64,000 bases of DNA, from contig JACEVL010000082.1 in assembly GCA_020284085.1 (NCBI GenBank), forward strand, positions 745,246 to 809,245, in the 5' to 3' direction. Origin of the DNA: Aporrectodea caliginosa (Eukaryota > Annelida > Clitellata > Crassiclitellata > Lumbricidae). Shown piece by piece: positions 9,167 through 20,075 of this stretch. Position numbers and translations under genes: made by a program. The notes under the pieces were generated by a model. That model searched no databases. It saw nothing but the letters and a program-made list of their open reading frames with translations, and was not told the origin of the DNA. Every line of letters starts with the position of its first letter. Position 1 is the first letter of the stretch.

Positions 9167-10552
9167 CGTCGCCACGGGGGGGCAAGGGGGGCAGCTGCCC
9201 CCCAACCCTGGTCAAGATGGGTCCTGGGATTCGTGCAAATCCGGTGAGTTTTTTAGGGGGGTACCCTATGTGGTGTGTGGTTTGACATTTTACATTGAAT
9301 GTCCTCTTCTGCTCTTCCAAAGTTTGTTTTCTTTTCAAAGACTAATCACTAATCAATAGGTGACGGATTGTGCTTTACACAAAATATACAGAAGAATAGG
9401 GAAAAGTCCAATGTTGTTTATCTCTCCTATTCGCAGTGATGGGTCATGATGGGGTGACCTATTTACACCAGTCACACAGCCGCATTCCAACAGGCTGTCC
9501 AAGACAACATGTGGAAATTATTAGTATGCCTGCCTCTTTGAGCGACATCTACATTCTCGCTCAACGGTAGCACGCAAAAGCAAGCATCAGTGTGTGCGCG
9601 CGCGTGTATATATATATATATATGTATGTATATGTATGTGGCGTGTGTGTGGGTATAATATTTTTTGTTTTTGTGAAATAGATACATATATATACAGAGA
9701 CAAAACATAGCAAACTGGTTCACACTATCTTGGTTTTAAGACAAGGGAATAAAATATCTATGAATTAATACTCCCTCGCCCGCCAATTCTCGAGAGCAGT
9801 GGGAGGCCGTTCCCACGCATTCCCATCCACTTTAACCCCGAGTACAGTCGTTTAAAGCAGTCGGCGTTCTGTTTCTATTGTCGATTGTTCACCAGTAAAA
9901 CTGCATCAGCACTGCTTGGCTTCCCGATTCGGTAGTTGAATCCTTCTTGCTTGGTTTGTATACCATTTGTAAACTATGTCTGCTAATTGTGTCTGGTCAG
10001 CAATCTGTTTACCCTAAGGCTTTTGGCGTTCTTGGATATTGAACGTATTTTCTAGTTTTTATATTAATTTCAATAAATGTTGGGTTTGCTAATATTATCT
10101 GTAGTCAAACTCAAATACGGTTCAAACTACATCTTAAACCTCGGGGTAGCACGGTCCTTAATTGCACGGGGACCTTAAATGGTGTGGCGCCCATTCGAAC
10201 AGGCGAGCAGTGATGAAGGACGTAATCCAATCAATTCATTGAAAAATGAGCAGGGTCGAGGCCGTATACGGTCACTATATGAAAACGCGAACATTTACCA
10301 TTTAGCTACGAGTCACAGTTGGCTCCTATCAGCGCTGAAATAATAGAACAATTTTGTTCCTATGACAGCTTAAAATACTACCATTACAGTATGAAAATTC
10401 AAAAAAATTTTAAGTGGGGAGGGGGCACATCCCCTCCCCAAACCCCTCCCCTGCTCGGCGCTCCGCGCCTCAGCGATCGTCCTTCGGACGCTCATTTCTA
10501 TGTCCTCCTGTCCCTTGCCCCCCAACCTTGAAGCTCTGGCGACGCCACTGCA
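9167..10552. repeat. Interspersed repeat with hAT-like ends (poorly preserved)
   Basis: The left end CATTAGCGTCGCCACGG and the right end (reverse complement CAGTGGCGTCGCCAG) are imperfect inverted repeats of the CAGTGGCG type seen in clear hAT elements elsewhere in the window. The inner right part (10320-10500), with its GGGAGGGGGCA and CTCCGCGCCT strings, recurs at about 47445-47569 and 48528-48580. Flanking bases (CGTCCGCC and CGGTCCGCC) match only imperfectly, so the boundaries are uncertain. Confidence 0.45.
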
Positions 10553-10619
10553 CGGTCCGCCTATAGGTTGGACAAAAGAACCAAACTTTCTGTGTACCTA
10601 GGTTTGGTCATATAGTAAT

Positions 10620-11810
10620 CATAGGCGCAACCACCCTATGGGACCCGTGGGACGCGTCCCCCCCAACTTTCGAACACGTTGGGACGGTCCCCTCCAACTT
10701 TTGACAATTTTGGGGTAGACAAGACCCAAAATGTACTCCATTTGACATCAAATGCTCAAAATTGCGTCGGCTTCTGGGGCTCCGCCCCAGACCCCGACTC
10801 CCCCCATAGCCTACCCCTAGTCATTAGGACTCTTTAGGAGCTTCTTGCCTTCGGCAATCGCGGCTGTGGGCCTCCGCACTCGCAGTTTCCCCCACTCAGA
10901 CGTTCTAGTAGGTCCCTCCCCCAACAAATCACTGGCCCTGCTGCCGACAAAATAAAGGGTCAGGCTTAAAACCGCAAAGTCAAGTCTATCAGAATTCAGT
11001 GCAGAATGTTGCTGCATAATTTCACTCTAAAACTTTACTTATCTCGCTTTTTAAAATTCGACTAAGGCTTGCGGTAGAAGCTTAGGACGACATTTCAATT
11101 TTTAATGCTGCCACTGCGAGTGGTGTTCTTCTAAAACCTAAAATCTCAGTTTATTCATATAATAAAGTCATATTTTTTCACAGATCTAGATGGTTTAGGT
11201 ACTTTTATATCGAAATCATCGGTGACAAATTTGAGTTAAATTAGAGCCCAAAATGTACTCGATTTGGCATCAAATGCTCAAAATTGCGTCGGCTTTTTTT
11301 TAAAGTATAGCCTACTCACCTGGGCAGAGCGTGTAGGCTACTAACCTCTAGAACATACTTTGACATATTTTTTAAAAATACTGGTACAGTTAGAAATTTC
11401 ATTATTTCTATTTGCTTCACCTGGCGAGTTGTAAAACAACTTTAAAATTTATATTGCTCTAATTTGGCATTGTTTGTTTGGTTTAGGTATTACCGTATTT
11501 CAATATGCAGGCCTGATCATTGTAATAATGGCTGATTATTGCCAGTTTTATATTCAGTTTATGAGAAGTTGGGCATAGGCCTATAGGTTGCACAGCTGCA
11601 CAGCAGTGCACAGCCAGGCACAGCCCTCCCCTTAACAAACCCATCCCCTCAGTCCTTCAGAAAAATAACATGTAGGCTGAATGCCAGCCCATAATGGTGC
11701 GCATGGGGTTTTGCACGTGAGCAGGATAAAAACAGGCTCCAATCTATTATAACTCAGTATTTAACTACTTAGTAGGACAACTCGGCTCGTTACTCTGGCA
11801 ACGCCACGGC
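10620..11810. repeat. Interspersed repeat-like sequence, no gene
   Basis: This stretch contains an internal duplication: the sequence around CAAAATGTACTC...TTTGACATCAAATGC occurs at about 10728-10775 and again at 11249-11290. It carries GC-rich GGGGCTCCGCCCC blocks and ends near GGCAACGCCACGG, a terminus-like string. No transposase coding is visible. Confidence 0.4.
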
Positions 11811-11855
11811 GCGTAATACATGAATATTATATTCATGTTTATATGTGTATGTATG

Positions 11856-11884
<29 letters not shown>

Positions 11885-11887
<3 letters not shown>

Positions 11888-12105
11888 AGAACCATCAAAG
11901 GACCTGTTTGCCTGACACTGTTGGGTATCCCCGTCTAGCGGGACCATTGGTCCCTTCGGGGACACCTATTGCCTCAACTGACAATGTTCTCGATGAACGA
12001 GCATATTATGTTAACTTTTTTATGATGCTTTGTTTGTTAAACCCTGATGTTCAGTTGCTGCAGTTGATGCAATAAAGTTATTGATTGATTGATTGATATT
12101 ATTGA
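11885..12105 (+). mobile_element. 3' tail of a non-LTR retrotransposon
   Basis: The stretch runs through CCTGATGTTCAGTTGCTGC and AATAAAGTTATTGAT into a short (TTGA/TGAT)n tail. Short tandem tails of this kind are typical of CR1/L2-type LINEs. No coding portion remains. Confidence 0.4.
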
Positions 12106-12139
12106 TATATATATATATATTCATGTATTATGCGCAGTG

Positions 12140-12141
<2 letters not shown>

Positions 12142-12227
<86 letters not shown>

Positions 12228-12228
12228 T
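12142..12228. repeat. (GA)n microsatellite
   Basis: About 85 bp of almost perfect GA dinucleotides. Confidence 0.97.
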
Positions 12229-12779
12229 TTACAGTTGGGAGTGTGATCCTACGAATCCGGAAACCACAAAAGAACAGCCAGAATTAGTAAATTACACTGC
12301 TGTCACTTGCAATTCTCGAGAAACCAAAGCTCAACCATTGCGGGTCAAGTGACCTTGAACTACAAGATAATTGGCTTGTCGTACAATGTTGTGCGCCCCC
12401 TTAAAGCCTGAAAGCTAGAGACAAATTCATCAGTACCTGTGAAGGTTAATACGTCACGTGACCTTGAACTAAAAAGTCTAGCGATGTTATACGAAGTTGA
12501 TGATAACGTTTTTGCGTATAGACTAAATGTTTTGGATTATACAGGACTGTAAGACTTCAAAATAGGCACTATAAGAACACCATTAATCACACGTATACAT
12601 AGTTCGTGTGACACTAAGGGTTGAGTCAACGGTTGACCATAACAGGTAAAATCACCTCGATCTTGATCATACGATGGTCATGGCCAAGGTTATAACCATT
12701 GCTATCGTTGAATGGTTGAATGGAGATGGTTGAATGGTAACACGCTGATACGACGAGCAGAAGCACGCATGTTCGATAC
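12229..12779. other. No gene recognised
   Basis: Contains repeated GTGACCTTGAACTA strings (about 12350 and 12459). No supported coding sequence or element ends. Confidence 0.45.
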
Positions 12780-12894
12780 CCGCTAGCCCCATAAGGTTGA
12801 CTGAGCCTTCCACTCGCTAGGGGGAGACTGTAAAATGAGCAGTAGGACACATGGGCGCCTTGCAAGTTGCGACACAGTTAAATTCGAGTCCAGT
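12780..12894 (+). repeat. SINE-like repeat, left half (interrupted)
   Basis: The sequence around GGGCGCCTTGCAAG...TTAAATTCGAGTCC matches 62790-62845 and, inverted, 25025-25075. Its continuation is at 21828 onward, on the far side of the large nested insertion. A degenerate pol III B-box-like string (GTTCGATACCC) sits at about 12772. The target duplication of the inserted element is 12887-12894. Confidence 0.6.
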
Positions 12895-14378
12895 CAGAGG
12901 TGTAGCTATGCTATTTTGGACAAACTTAGAAATTGACGCCCCGCCCTGCCCCTCCTCGTCACTCCCTGTTTTATTTCTTTCACATTTTCCAAATACACGG
13001 AATGACAATTTAAAATGTAGTGAAATAAAATATTAAAAATACAGAATTGAAATCTAAGATAGCTGAACTGCTGAGTTCTGACTTATACTGTCAGTCCTCC
13101 TCTTATTGAAAGTTAGCTTGTAATTTTGACCTATTGGCCCAATAAATATACAAATCACTGGAAAGCCCAAACCAGTATTTCTTACTGGGGATCATGGATG
13201 CAGCCATGGGCGTCGAGTCAAGGCAGAACCAGCTAGCTTAACCCTCAGACATATTATGCTTCTCCTACCATGGTTAGCATACTGCATATCTCACCCTCCC
13301 TCTCATTGGCCATGAGCCGGTTAAAAGTTTCGCATACAGGGAAGTTGAAATTACTATAGTCCGACCTAATTTGTTTAGGCCTATATATTAAAACCAGATG
13401 CCACTCTGTAACCGTTTATCCGGTTTTAGATTATTTCTATTGTATCAAGGTGAAGTGTGGCCCTGTAAGATTATCACAATCTGTATTGGTATGGTCTAAG
13501 TAATAATCAATGAAAAGATTGACTGCCTTTGATCACTATTATTTACAAACAACAAGATTTATTTACATATTTACACGCTTCAGAATATCACCCTTCTTGA
13601 GGGACTACTAGGCTTGCTTCCACAAATACCCAAATTCACAGGTGACTGTACTACAAACACAGTACCTTCAAACATGAAACCAAGAAAGGTCATCGTTCAC
13701 TGCTACTCTCATCCAAAACCTCAAAACACCATACTGTCAAACATGAAACCTAAAAAGGTCATAGTTCACTCTCATCCAAAACCTCACAGCACAATACTGT
13801 CAAACATGAAACCAAGAAAGGTCATAGTTCACTCTCATCCAAAACCTCATAACACACTACTTTCAAACATGAAACCAAGAAAGGTCATAATTCACTTCAA
13901 AAACCCAAAAATCATAGTCACTCTTATCCAAAACCTCATAACACACTACTTTCAAACATGAAACCAAGAAAGGTCATAGTTCACTTCAAAAACTCAAAGA
14001 TCATAGTCACTCTTATCCAAAACCTCATAACACACTACTTTCAAACATGAAACCAAGAAAGGTCATAGTTAGACCTGGGAGTCGACCCCAATAAGTCGAC
14101 CCCAGTCGACTTGGGCATCCCAAGTCGAGTCGAGTCGTTTCTGCTTAGCGCAACTGACCCCCAAGTCGAATTTGTACAGAAAAGTCACCTCAAGTTGTTT
14201 TCTACACAAGTCGACTTAAACCGACTTGGGACACAAACAAATCTAAATTTATCTCGCCACACTAATGATCGTGAGGCTACGATGGCGTTTGAGCAGTTGT
14301 ATAGTGTTTTTAATGTGAACAAGCGTTTTTAAGACCTATTGTGTGTTAGGGTTGTGTCATGACAATAGCCTACATCTG

Positions 14379-14808
14379 TATATAGGAGCATTCACTGGAT
14401 CACATGTGACAATGTTTACGTAAATCAAAACATATTTCAAAATGCCGTCGACTTGTGTGAAAGATTGTACGAACAGACATAGAAACGATGAAGAAATTAA
14501 ATTTTATCAGTCAGTCTCTTGGACGAAAGCGAGAGGAGAAGCTGAGTAAATGGGTTACAGCAGTAAATCGCAAGCAATGGCGACCTGCATGGCGCCTTCA
14601 TTCGGTCGCCATTGCTTGCGATTTACTGCTGTAACCCATTTACTCAGCTTCTCCTCTCGCTTTCGTCCAAGAGGAAACTGATAAAATTTAATTTCTTCAT
14701 CGTTTCTATGTCTGTTCGTACAATCTTTCACACAAGTCGACGGCATTTTGAAATATGTTTTGACTTACGTAAACATTGTCACGTGATCCAGTGAATGCTT
14801 CTATATGT
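14379..14808. repeat. Inverted duplication (about 205-bp arms, 18-bp loop)
   Basis: The left arm 14379-14585 and right arm 14604-14808 are near-perfect reverse complements. Each carries the first part of the same THAP open frame with its upstream sequence. A transcript through this point would fold into a hairpin of about 200 bp. Confidence 0.88.
14555..14746 (-). pseudogene. Truncated THAP zinc-finger domain
   Basis: The frame begins MPSTCVKDCTNRHRND, with FYQFPLGRK and KWVTAVNRKQWRPNEGA downstream. This is the THAP pattern: N-terminal C-x3-C, a conserved FP, W and a further W-x-P. It then reads through the hairpin loop into unrelated sequence, so the second metal-binding pair (C-x2-H) is lost. 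The opposite-strand copy beginning at 14442 has an additional frameshift near 14512. Neither is a functional gene. Confidence 0.75.
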
Positions 14809-16532
14809 ATAAACATGATCTAGTTGAGCGGGCGGTCAGCGCCGCTTGTCTTACGTAAACATTGACTATAGCTTGTATACTGAGCACGTGCTAATAGCGC
14901 GGGAAAGGTTAGATTGCTGATTACAGTCGATTTGAATAATGCAGTTGTCTTAATACAGTAGATAGAGCTGTATATTGAGAGTGAAGTGTTAAGAAATATA
15001 GTTGATTTATGTTGACGATGTACACTGAATTGAAGTGTTGAAGATAAAAGTTGATTTTCATCTCATTTGAAAGAGTAAGAAGAAATATTCAAAAACGCAT
15101 AACGGTACTGCGATATTATTTTGTATTATCGACGCCGGTTGCGGCGGTTGGGCTAAGCAGTTACTTAGGCCTAGGCCTACTTATTTTTATCGGTGTCGAT
15201 TTATCTATATCATGAGTTATTATATGTTAAAGCGTCACACGTACGTTTCATAAAACTGGTGAATCGAAATGTTAATATAAATGTTAGCACGTCTGCCTTA
15301 TCAAGAGCTGAACGCGCGCAAATCAACTAACTTTTAGTCGTCAGTGAATTCGACCCAAAGAATTCTGGATCTCATATTAATCGATCGATCGTTTGGCGCT
15401 ACTTTGGTGCAGTGCATTAGTCGTTTGCAGACGGAAAAACGGTTGTATTAGACAATGATCGACTTTATTGTCGGTGAGTGGTAGTACTGTGGGATGATAC
15501 GCATGCATTGCTATTCGAATGACGTTAGTGGCCAAATAATTATGACAACAGAATTAAACTGTTTAATTATAACACGCCATTCAGTGCAACCAGTCCGCGG
15601 TCCGCTGCAGATTCTTCTGTTAACCCATTAAAGCATTACAAAATTGTTCAAGAACAAACACAAACAGCTTAAAATAGGCCTAATAAGCAATTTTATTCAT
15701 CAGGTTTTGAGATCATTACTCATTAGTATAAGAAATTAATGCTTGCCAGGCAAATTGGCATAACATTTTTGCATTATTAGCCGTACGTAGGCCTCTAATC
15801 GTAATTACCATGTCAGAAGTCGACTTTAAGTCGGAAATTGGTTGTTTTTCTGCCAAGTCGGGTCAAGTCGTTCTGACTCCAAGTTGTCGACTTTAAGTCG
15901 ACCTCAAGTCACTTTAGGGTCAAGTGGGGTCAGATTGGCTGACCAAAGTGACTCCCAGGTCTAGTCATAGTTCACTTCAAAAACCCAAAAGGTCATAGTC
16001 AAACATGAAACCAAGAAAGGTCATAATTCACTTCAAAAACCCAAAAGGTCATAGTCAAACATGAAACCAAGAAAGGTCATAGTTCACTGCAAAAACTCAA
16101 AAGGTCACAGTCAAACATGAAACCAAGAAAGGTCATAGTTCACTGCAAAAACTCAAAAGGTCACAGTCAAACATGAAACCAAGAAAGGTCATAGTTCACT
16201 GCAAAACCTCAAAAGTGTAACAGTCAAACATGAAACCAAGAAAGGTCATAGTTCACTGCAAAAACTCAAAAGGTCACAGTCAAACATGAAACCAAGAAAG
16301 GTCATAGTTCACTGCAAAACCTCAAAAGTGTCACAGTCAAACATGAAACCAAGAAAGGTCATAGTTCACTGCAAAAACTCAAAAGTGTCACATGTATGTT
16401 ACACCACGTTAACTCACAGCACGGTTGAGAAAGTCTGCCTTTCACCATGTGACTATCATGAGAACGTGTAAGTTCAGAGTTACCACAATGTCCTCTCTCC
16501 AGACACTTGCTGAAGAATTTCACCATTCGTAC

Positions 16533-17450
16533 CAGTGTTATTTCAGTTATGGTTTTTCAGTTACAGTTACAGTTAAAGTTATCTAATTTATGATTTTTCA
16601 GTTAAAGTTATAGTTACAGTTAACTGAAATCAGATTTTTCAGTTAAAAGTTATTTTTTTTTTATTTTTCAGTTACAGTTTAAGTTATTTCTATTTATTTT
16701 TCAGTTATAGCATCAGTTATTTTTTTCACAAGTCATGACTAATGACACACTGACCACAAGTATTCTGAACAGTTACCAGAAATATTTACACAGCAAATCA
16801 ACGTATTGTCGGTTTACTTTAAAGAAAACACGACGTTCCAGATTAACACTTGCTCTGTTCCGATAATTAGTGTGCCACACTCGTTGTTTTCAGCATTCTT
16901 GAAAGCAACAGTGCGAACACAACATCGACTTTTGTCGTCTGCGGCTTCATAAACAAAATGTTCCCACACGCCACTTTCTACTTTTCGACCAATACTTGGC
17001 TTAAATATTATTCTCGTAGTTGTGGATTGTTTTACGAATTTACGGTTTATCGCCAACGACAACATAACGAAAGGAAAAGGAACCGGAAGTGAAACGAATA
17101 TAGAAAACTGAAAAATAACCAGAAGTGACTAGCATAGAAGACTGAAAAGGAACCAGAAGTGAAACTAGCATAGAAAACTGAAAAGAAACTAGAAGTGAAA
17201 GGAGTATAGAAAACTGACCGTAGACTAGAGTAGGATTACCATTCAAAAAGTAAGTAAGAAAAACACTCATGTTTTATTTTTCAGTTAACTTTTGTTATTT
17301 TTCAGTTATACAGTTTCCATTTTTCAGTTACTATTACAGTTTCAGTTATTCAGTATTTTTCAGTTTCAGTTACAGTTACAGTTAACTGACCAACATTTTT
17401 CAGTTATTTTGCTATTTCAGTTACAGTTACAGTTAATAGAAATAACACTG
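16533..17450. mobile_element. Non-autonomous hAT element with TTACAG arrays
   Basis: The ends CAGTGTTATTTC and GAAATAACACTG are perfect inverted repeats flanked by the 8-bp duplication ATTCGTAC (16525-16532 and 17451-17458). The 5' LTR retains the empty site at about 21162-21169. Both subterminal zones are arrays of CAGTTA/TTACAG units. The interior includes a tandem GAAAACTGAAAAG-type repeat (about 17095-17215). No transposase frame. Confidence 0.9.
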
Positions 17451-18102
17451 ATTCGTACAAACAGACAAACCCTTGAAGTCGTCTGGTATCGCAAAGACAG
17501 AACTCGTAGTCGCATGAAAGTTCGCAAGATTGCCCCTTTCTCCAGTCATCGTAAGTACCACCCGAAACCGAATTTCCAAGAATGGTTTAATTCGGTAAAG
17601 TTTCGTCAGTTCCACCACCAAATCGACCCACTGTCAACTCTCCTGGCTTGACCTCTGACTCTTGACTGCCCCTCTCCTACCACGATTCCCGGATGTAACA
17701 ACTTCTCTAGCGCATATAAAGATAACTTCTCTAGCGCATATAGTGATAACGACCCAACACCAAAATAATACTCAATATAATACAGTCTTTTCGTGACATA
17801 GCCCCCTTATTCAAGAACAAAATCATAACATTTTTGTTCCAGTCCACATACTACACAAAAGACAGTTATACTATTGAGTTCACATTTCAAAACTAACACC
17901 AGAAACACTTGAGTTCACATTTCAAAACTAAAACAATCAACATGTGTCATGTCAAAACTAAAAGATCAAAATAGAACAACTTATTTTTGTTCCAATACAA
18001 ATCACATAATAAACAAGATATATCAACCTGACCTGACTGCAGTCCACAATATTAAAATCATCAATCTAACATTTAAAACTCACAACTGGATCTAAAAGTT
18101 CG

Positions 18103-19905
18103 TTACACCATCGTACTCAACAAATCTGCTCCAAGATTGTCATTGCCTTTAATCACTTCAATTCGAAACCGAAAAGGTTGCAACATCAATGCCCACCTCA
18201 TCACACGAGGATTATTCAGTTTAGTTTTGTTCATGTAAGACAACGGTTCATGGTCCACTTGAAGAACAAATTCTCTCCCGTACAAATAACGCTGCAGTTT
18301 CTCAACAGCCCATATAATTGCAAGACATTCACGTTCAATCACAGAATAATTCATTTCTCGGCTTAGCAACTTTTTGCTTAAATACATCACCGGAAACAAT
18401 TGATCATCATGCTTTTGCATTAACATTGCTTCTAAACCAACATCAGAAGCATCTGTTCTAAGAACAAATTCAAGGTTGAAATCTGGCAGTCTTAAAACTG
18501 GTTTCTGACATAATGCTTCTTTTAACTTTAGCAAGGCTGCAGAATGTTCATCATTCCAGACAACAACATTTGGTAAACCTTTTTTTGTCAAACTGGTCAA
18601 TGGTGCAGAAATCGATGCAAAATCAGGAATAAAATGACGATAATAGCCTGCTAGTCCCATAAAAGCTCGGACTTCCTTTTTAGTCCTGGGCCGTGGAGCA
18701 TTAAGAATTTTATCAACCTTATCAGTTTCAGTTGACAACGTGCCTGAAGTTACAACATGACCCAAAAAGCTTATATTAGTGAAACCGAAATAACATTTTG
18801 AAGGCTTCAATGTTAGTCCTGCTTGTTTGACTCTTTCAAACAGTTCTCTTAATGTAATTAAGTGAGAATCCCAAAATTTTTTATGGGTTAACACATCATC
18901 CACAAAATTATCAGTGTGATCCATCCCTCCCAACATCAGTCGCATCATCCGACTGTAGGTGGCTCCAGAATTTACCATTCCGAAAGGCATTCGGATGAAA
19001 TGGAACAACCCTTGAGATGTCACAAAAGCAGTTTTAACCCGATCTGAAGGACGCACAGGAATTTGCCAAAAACCCTTACAACAATCTATTTTCGAGAAAA
19101 ACTTATCTTCATGCAATTTTGCAAAAATCTCTTCAGGTTCTGGTAATGGTTCATTATCAAACAGAGTAATTTGGTTCAATTTACGGAAATCAATTACTGG
19201 TCTGAAAGTGTTATCCTTCTTTCTAACCATGATCAAAGGCGAGGAATATGGAGACTCGGATGCTTCAATTATTCCCATCTTTTGCATGCTACTAATTTCT
19301 TCCTTAACAATCTCACCCAAATTGAAAAGAATAGGATATGGTTTACACCGGATAGGTTTGTCACTAGTTAATTCAATCTTATGTTCAACCAAATTGGTAA
19401 CACCGGGAATTCGAACAGATTTTACACACTTGTGTTTACCAGTTTCCTCTGTACTAAGAAATGAATCGGATTTAATTTTTGCCATTTCAGTGTCCCACTC
19501 GTTTTTCTTTGTTAAGGCTTCTAATTCAAATTTCTTAAGTTCTAATTCATGCCTACGATTTCGTTCCTTTTGTTCCGCTTCATACTGTCTAATGCGTTCA
19601 CGCTCCTCATCTTCTCTCCTCTTTTCTTCTCTAACCAATACCCGTTCCTCTCTTTCTTGAGATTCACGTTCTTTGACTATGAGAGCCTGTTCCTTTTCAA
19701 ACTCACGATGCTCTCTTAATTGATCTGTAGAGAATTTCCGTAACTCTTCAGACTCCAACCCTAACTCTTTACCAATTTTAGTAAAATGGGATAGGTCAAA
19801 CATGTTTTGAGAAATCACTTGGCAATTCAAACCTGAAACACAGTCAAAACATAAAATATATACGAAAAAACACCTTTCCTGATACACACAACCACAATTC
19901 TTCAA
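18103..19905 (-). CDS. Gag(N-term)-RT-RNaseH fusion of LTR element
   Basis: The frame is 600 codons. The likely retrotransposon start is the Met at 19803, which opens MFDLSHFTKIGKEL; the 34 upstream residues look like leader. Residues 40-150 are Glu/Arg-rich coiled coil like the other element's Gag. They run directly into the RT entry region (VEHKIELTSDKPI), then RT with FRPVIDFRKLN, MPFGMVNSGA and the catalytic loop FVDDVL, then RNase H with RTDASD, an Glu-containing ECLAIIWA helix and QVDHEPL. Most of Gag, the protease and integrase are missing, and nothing follows RNase H before the LTR. One contiguous deletion explains this only if integrase lay upstream of RT, so a Gmr1-like parent is likely. 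Confidence 0.82.
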   Translation of the reverse strand: MKNCGCVYQERCFFVYILCFDCVSGLNCQVISQNMFDLSHFTKIGKELGLESEELRKFSTDQLREHREFEKEQALIVKERESQEREERVLVREEKRREDEERERIRQYEAEQKERNRRHELELKKFELEALTKKNEWDTEMAKIKSDSFLSTEETGKHKCVKSVRIPGVTNLVEHKIELTSDKPIRCKPYPILFNLGEIVKEEISSMQKMGIIEASESPYSSPLIMVRKKDNTFRPVIDFRKLNQITLFDNEPLPEPEEIFAKLHEDKFFSKIDCCKGFWQIPVRPSDRVKTAFVTSQGLFHFIRMPFGMVNSGATYSRMMRLMLGGMDHTDNFVDDVLTHKKFWDSHLITLRELFERVKQAGLTLKPSKCYFGFTNISFLGHVVTSGTLSTETDKVDKILNAPRPRTKKEVRAFMGLAGYYRHFIPDFASISAPLTSLTKKGLPNVVVWNDEHSAALLKLKEALCQKPVLRLPDFNLEFVLRTDASDVGLEAMLMQKHDDQLFPVMYLSKKLLSREMNYSVIERECLAIIWAVEKLQRYLYGREFVLQVDHEPLSYMNKTKLNNPRVMRWALMLQPFRFRIEVIKGNDNLGADLLSTMV

Positions 19906-20054
19906 ATTACCTCAACTGACTGGTCAATCAATAACCTGAAAGTGATTCTTACAAAGGTCTTACAAGGATTTTCAAATTTTAACCTATTATTCTACTCTAA
20001 AAATTCCTGCCTTCAATTCCACCTATTCATTCATTTCACAATCCCTTCACTTCA

Positions 20055-20075
20055 CCATCCCACCGCTGCCACCAT
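20055..20075 (-). promoter_or_regulatory. Primer-binding-like site of second LTR element
   Basis: Immediately inside the 5' LTR (minus strand) lies ATGGTGGCAGCGGTGGGATG, which resembles the PBS region of the Gmr1-like element at 6570-6588. Confidence 0.55.

Larger units (their letters stand above)
14070..15963. mobile_element. 8-bp-TSD DNA transposon with THAP relic (P- or hAT-type)
   Basis: The ends TAGACCTGGGAGTC and GACTCCCAGGTCTA are perfect 14-bp inverted repeats. The flanks GTCATAGT (14062-14069 and 15964-15971) are a perfect 8-bp target duplication inside the LTR array. Subterminal regions are packed with AAGTCGAC/GTCGAC motifs. The interior holds two inverted copies of a THAP-domain start. 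THAP plus 8-bp TSD fits P elements; the TIR start fits hAT about as well. Confidence 0.82.
13660..16395. repeat. Tandem repeats within 3' LTR (interrupted)
   Basis: Multiple copies share the core AACATGAAACCAAGAAAGGT followed by CATAGTTCAC and a variable CTCATCC or CAAAAACTC spacer, at a spacing of about 54-70 bp. The array is interrupted by the element at 14070-15963. The same array is in the 5' LTR at 20335-21020. Confidence 0.9.
13407..17798 (-). repeat. 3' LTR with two transposon insertions
   Basis: It matches the 5' LTR at 20076-21511 apart from insertions at 14070-15963 and 16533-17450 and about 130 bp of extra tandem repeat. It is followed on the inner side by a purine-rich AAGGGGGCTA (minus strand, about 17799-17808), which fits the polypurine tract. 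Confidence 0.9.

Noticed and set aside
9167..10552. A clean hAT element of 1.4 kb
   Set aside because: Inverted ends are imperfect and the flanking 8-mers do not match, so only a repeat call is justified.
14555..14746. Functional THAP-domain gene
   Set aside because: The finger is cut before its second metal-binding pair by the palindrome and sits in a recent transposon insertion.
13614..16471. Regularly spaced near-identical repeats resembling a CRISPR array
   Set aside because: The repeats lie inside both LTRs of a eukaryotic retrotransposon, the intervening segments are themselves repeated, and there are no cas genes. It is an LTR tandem array.
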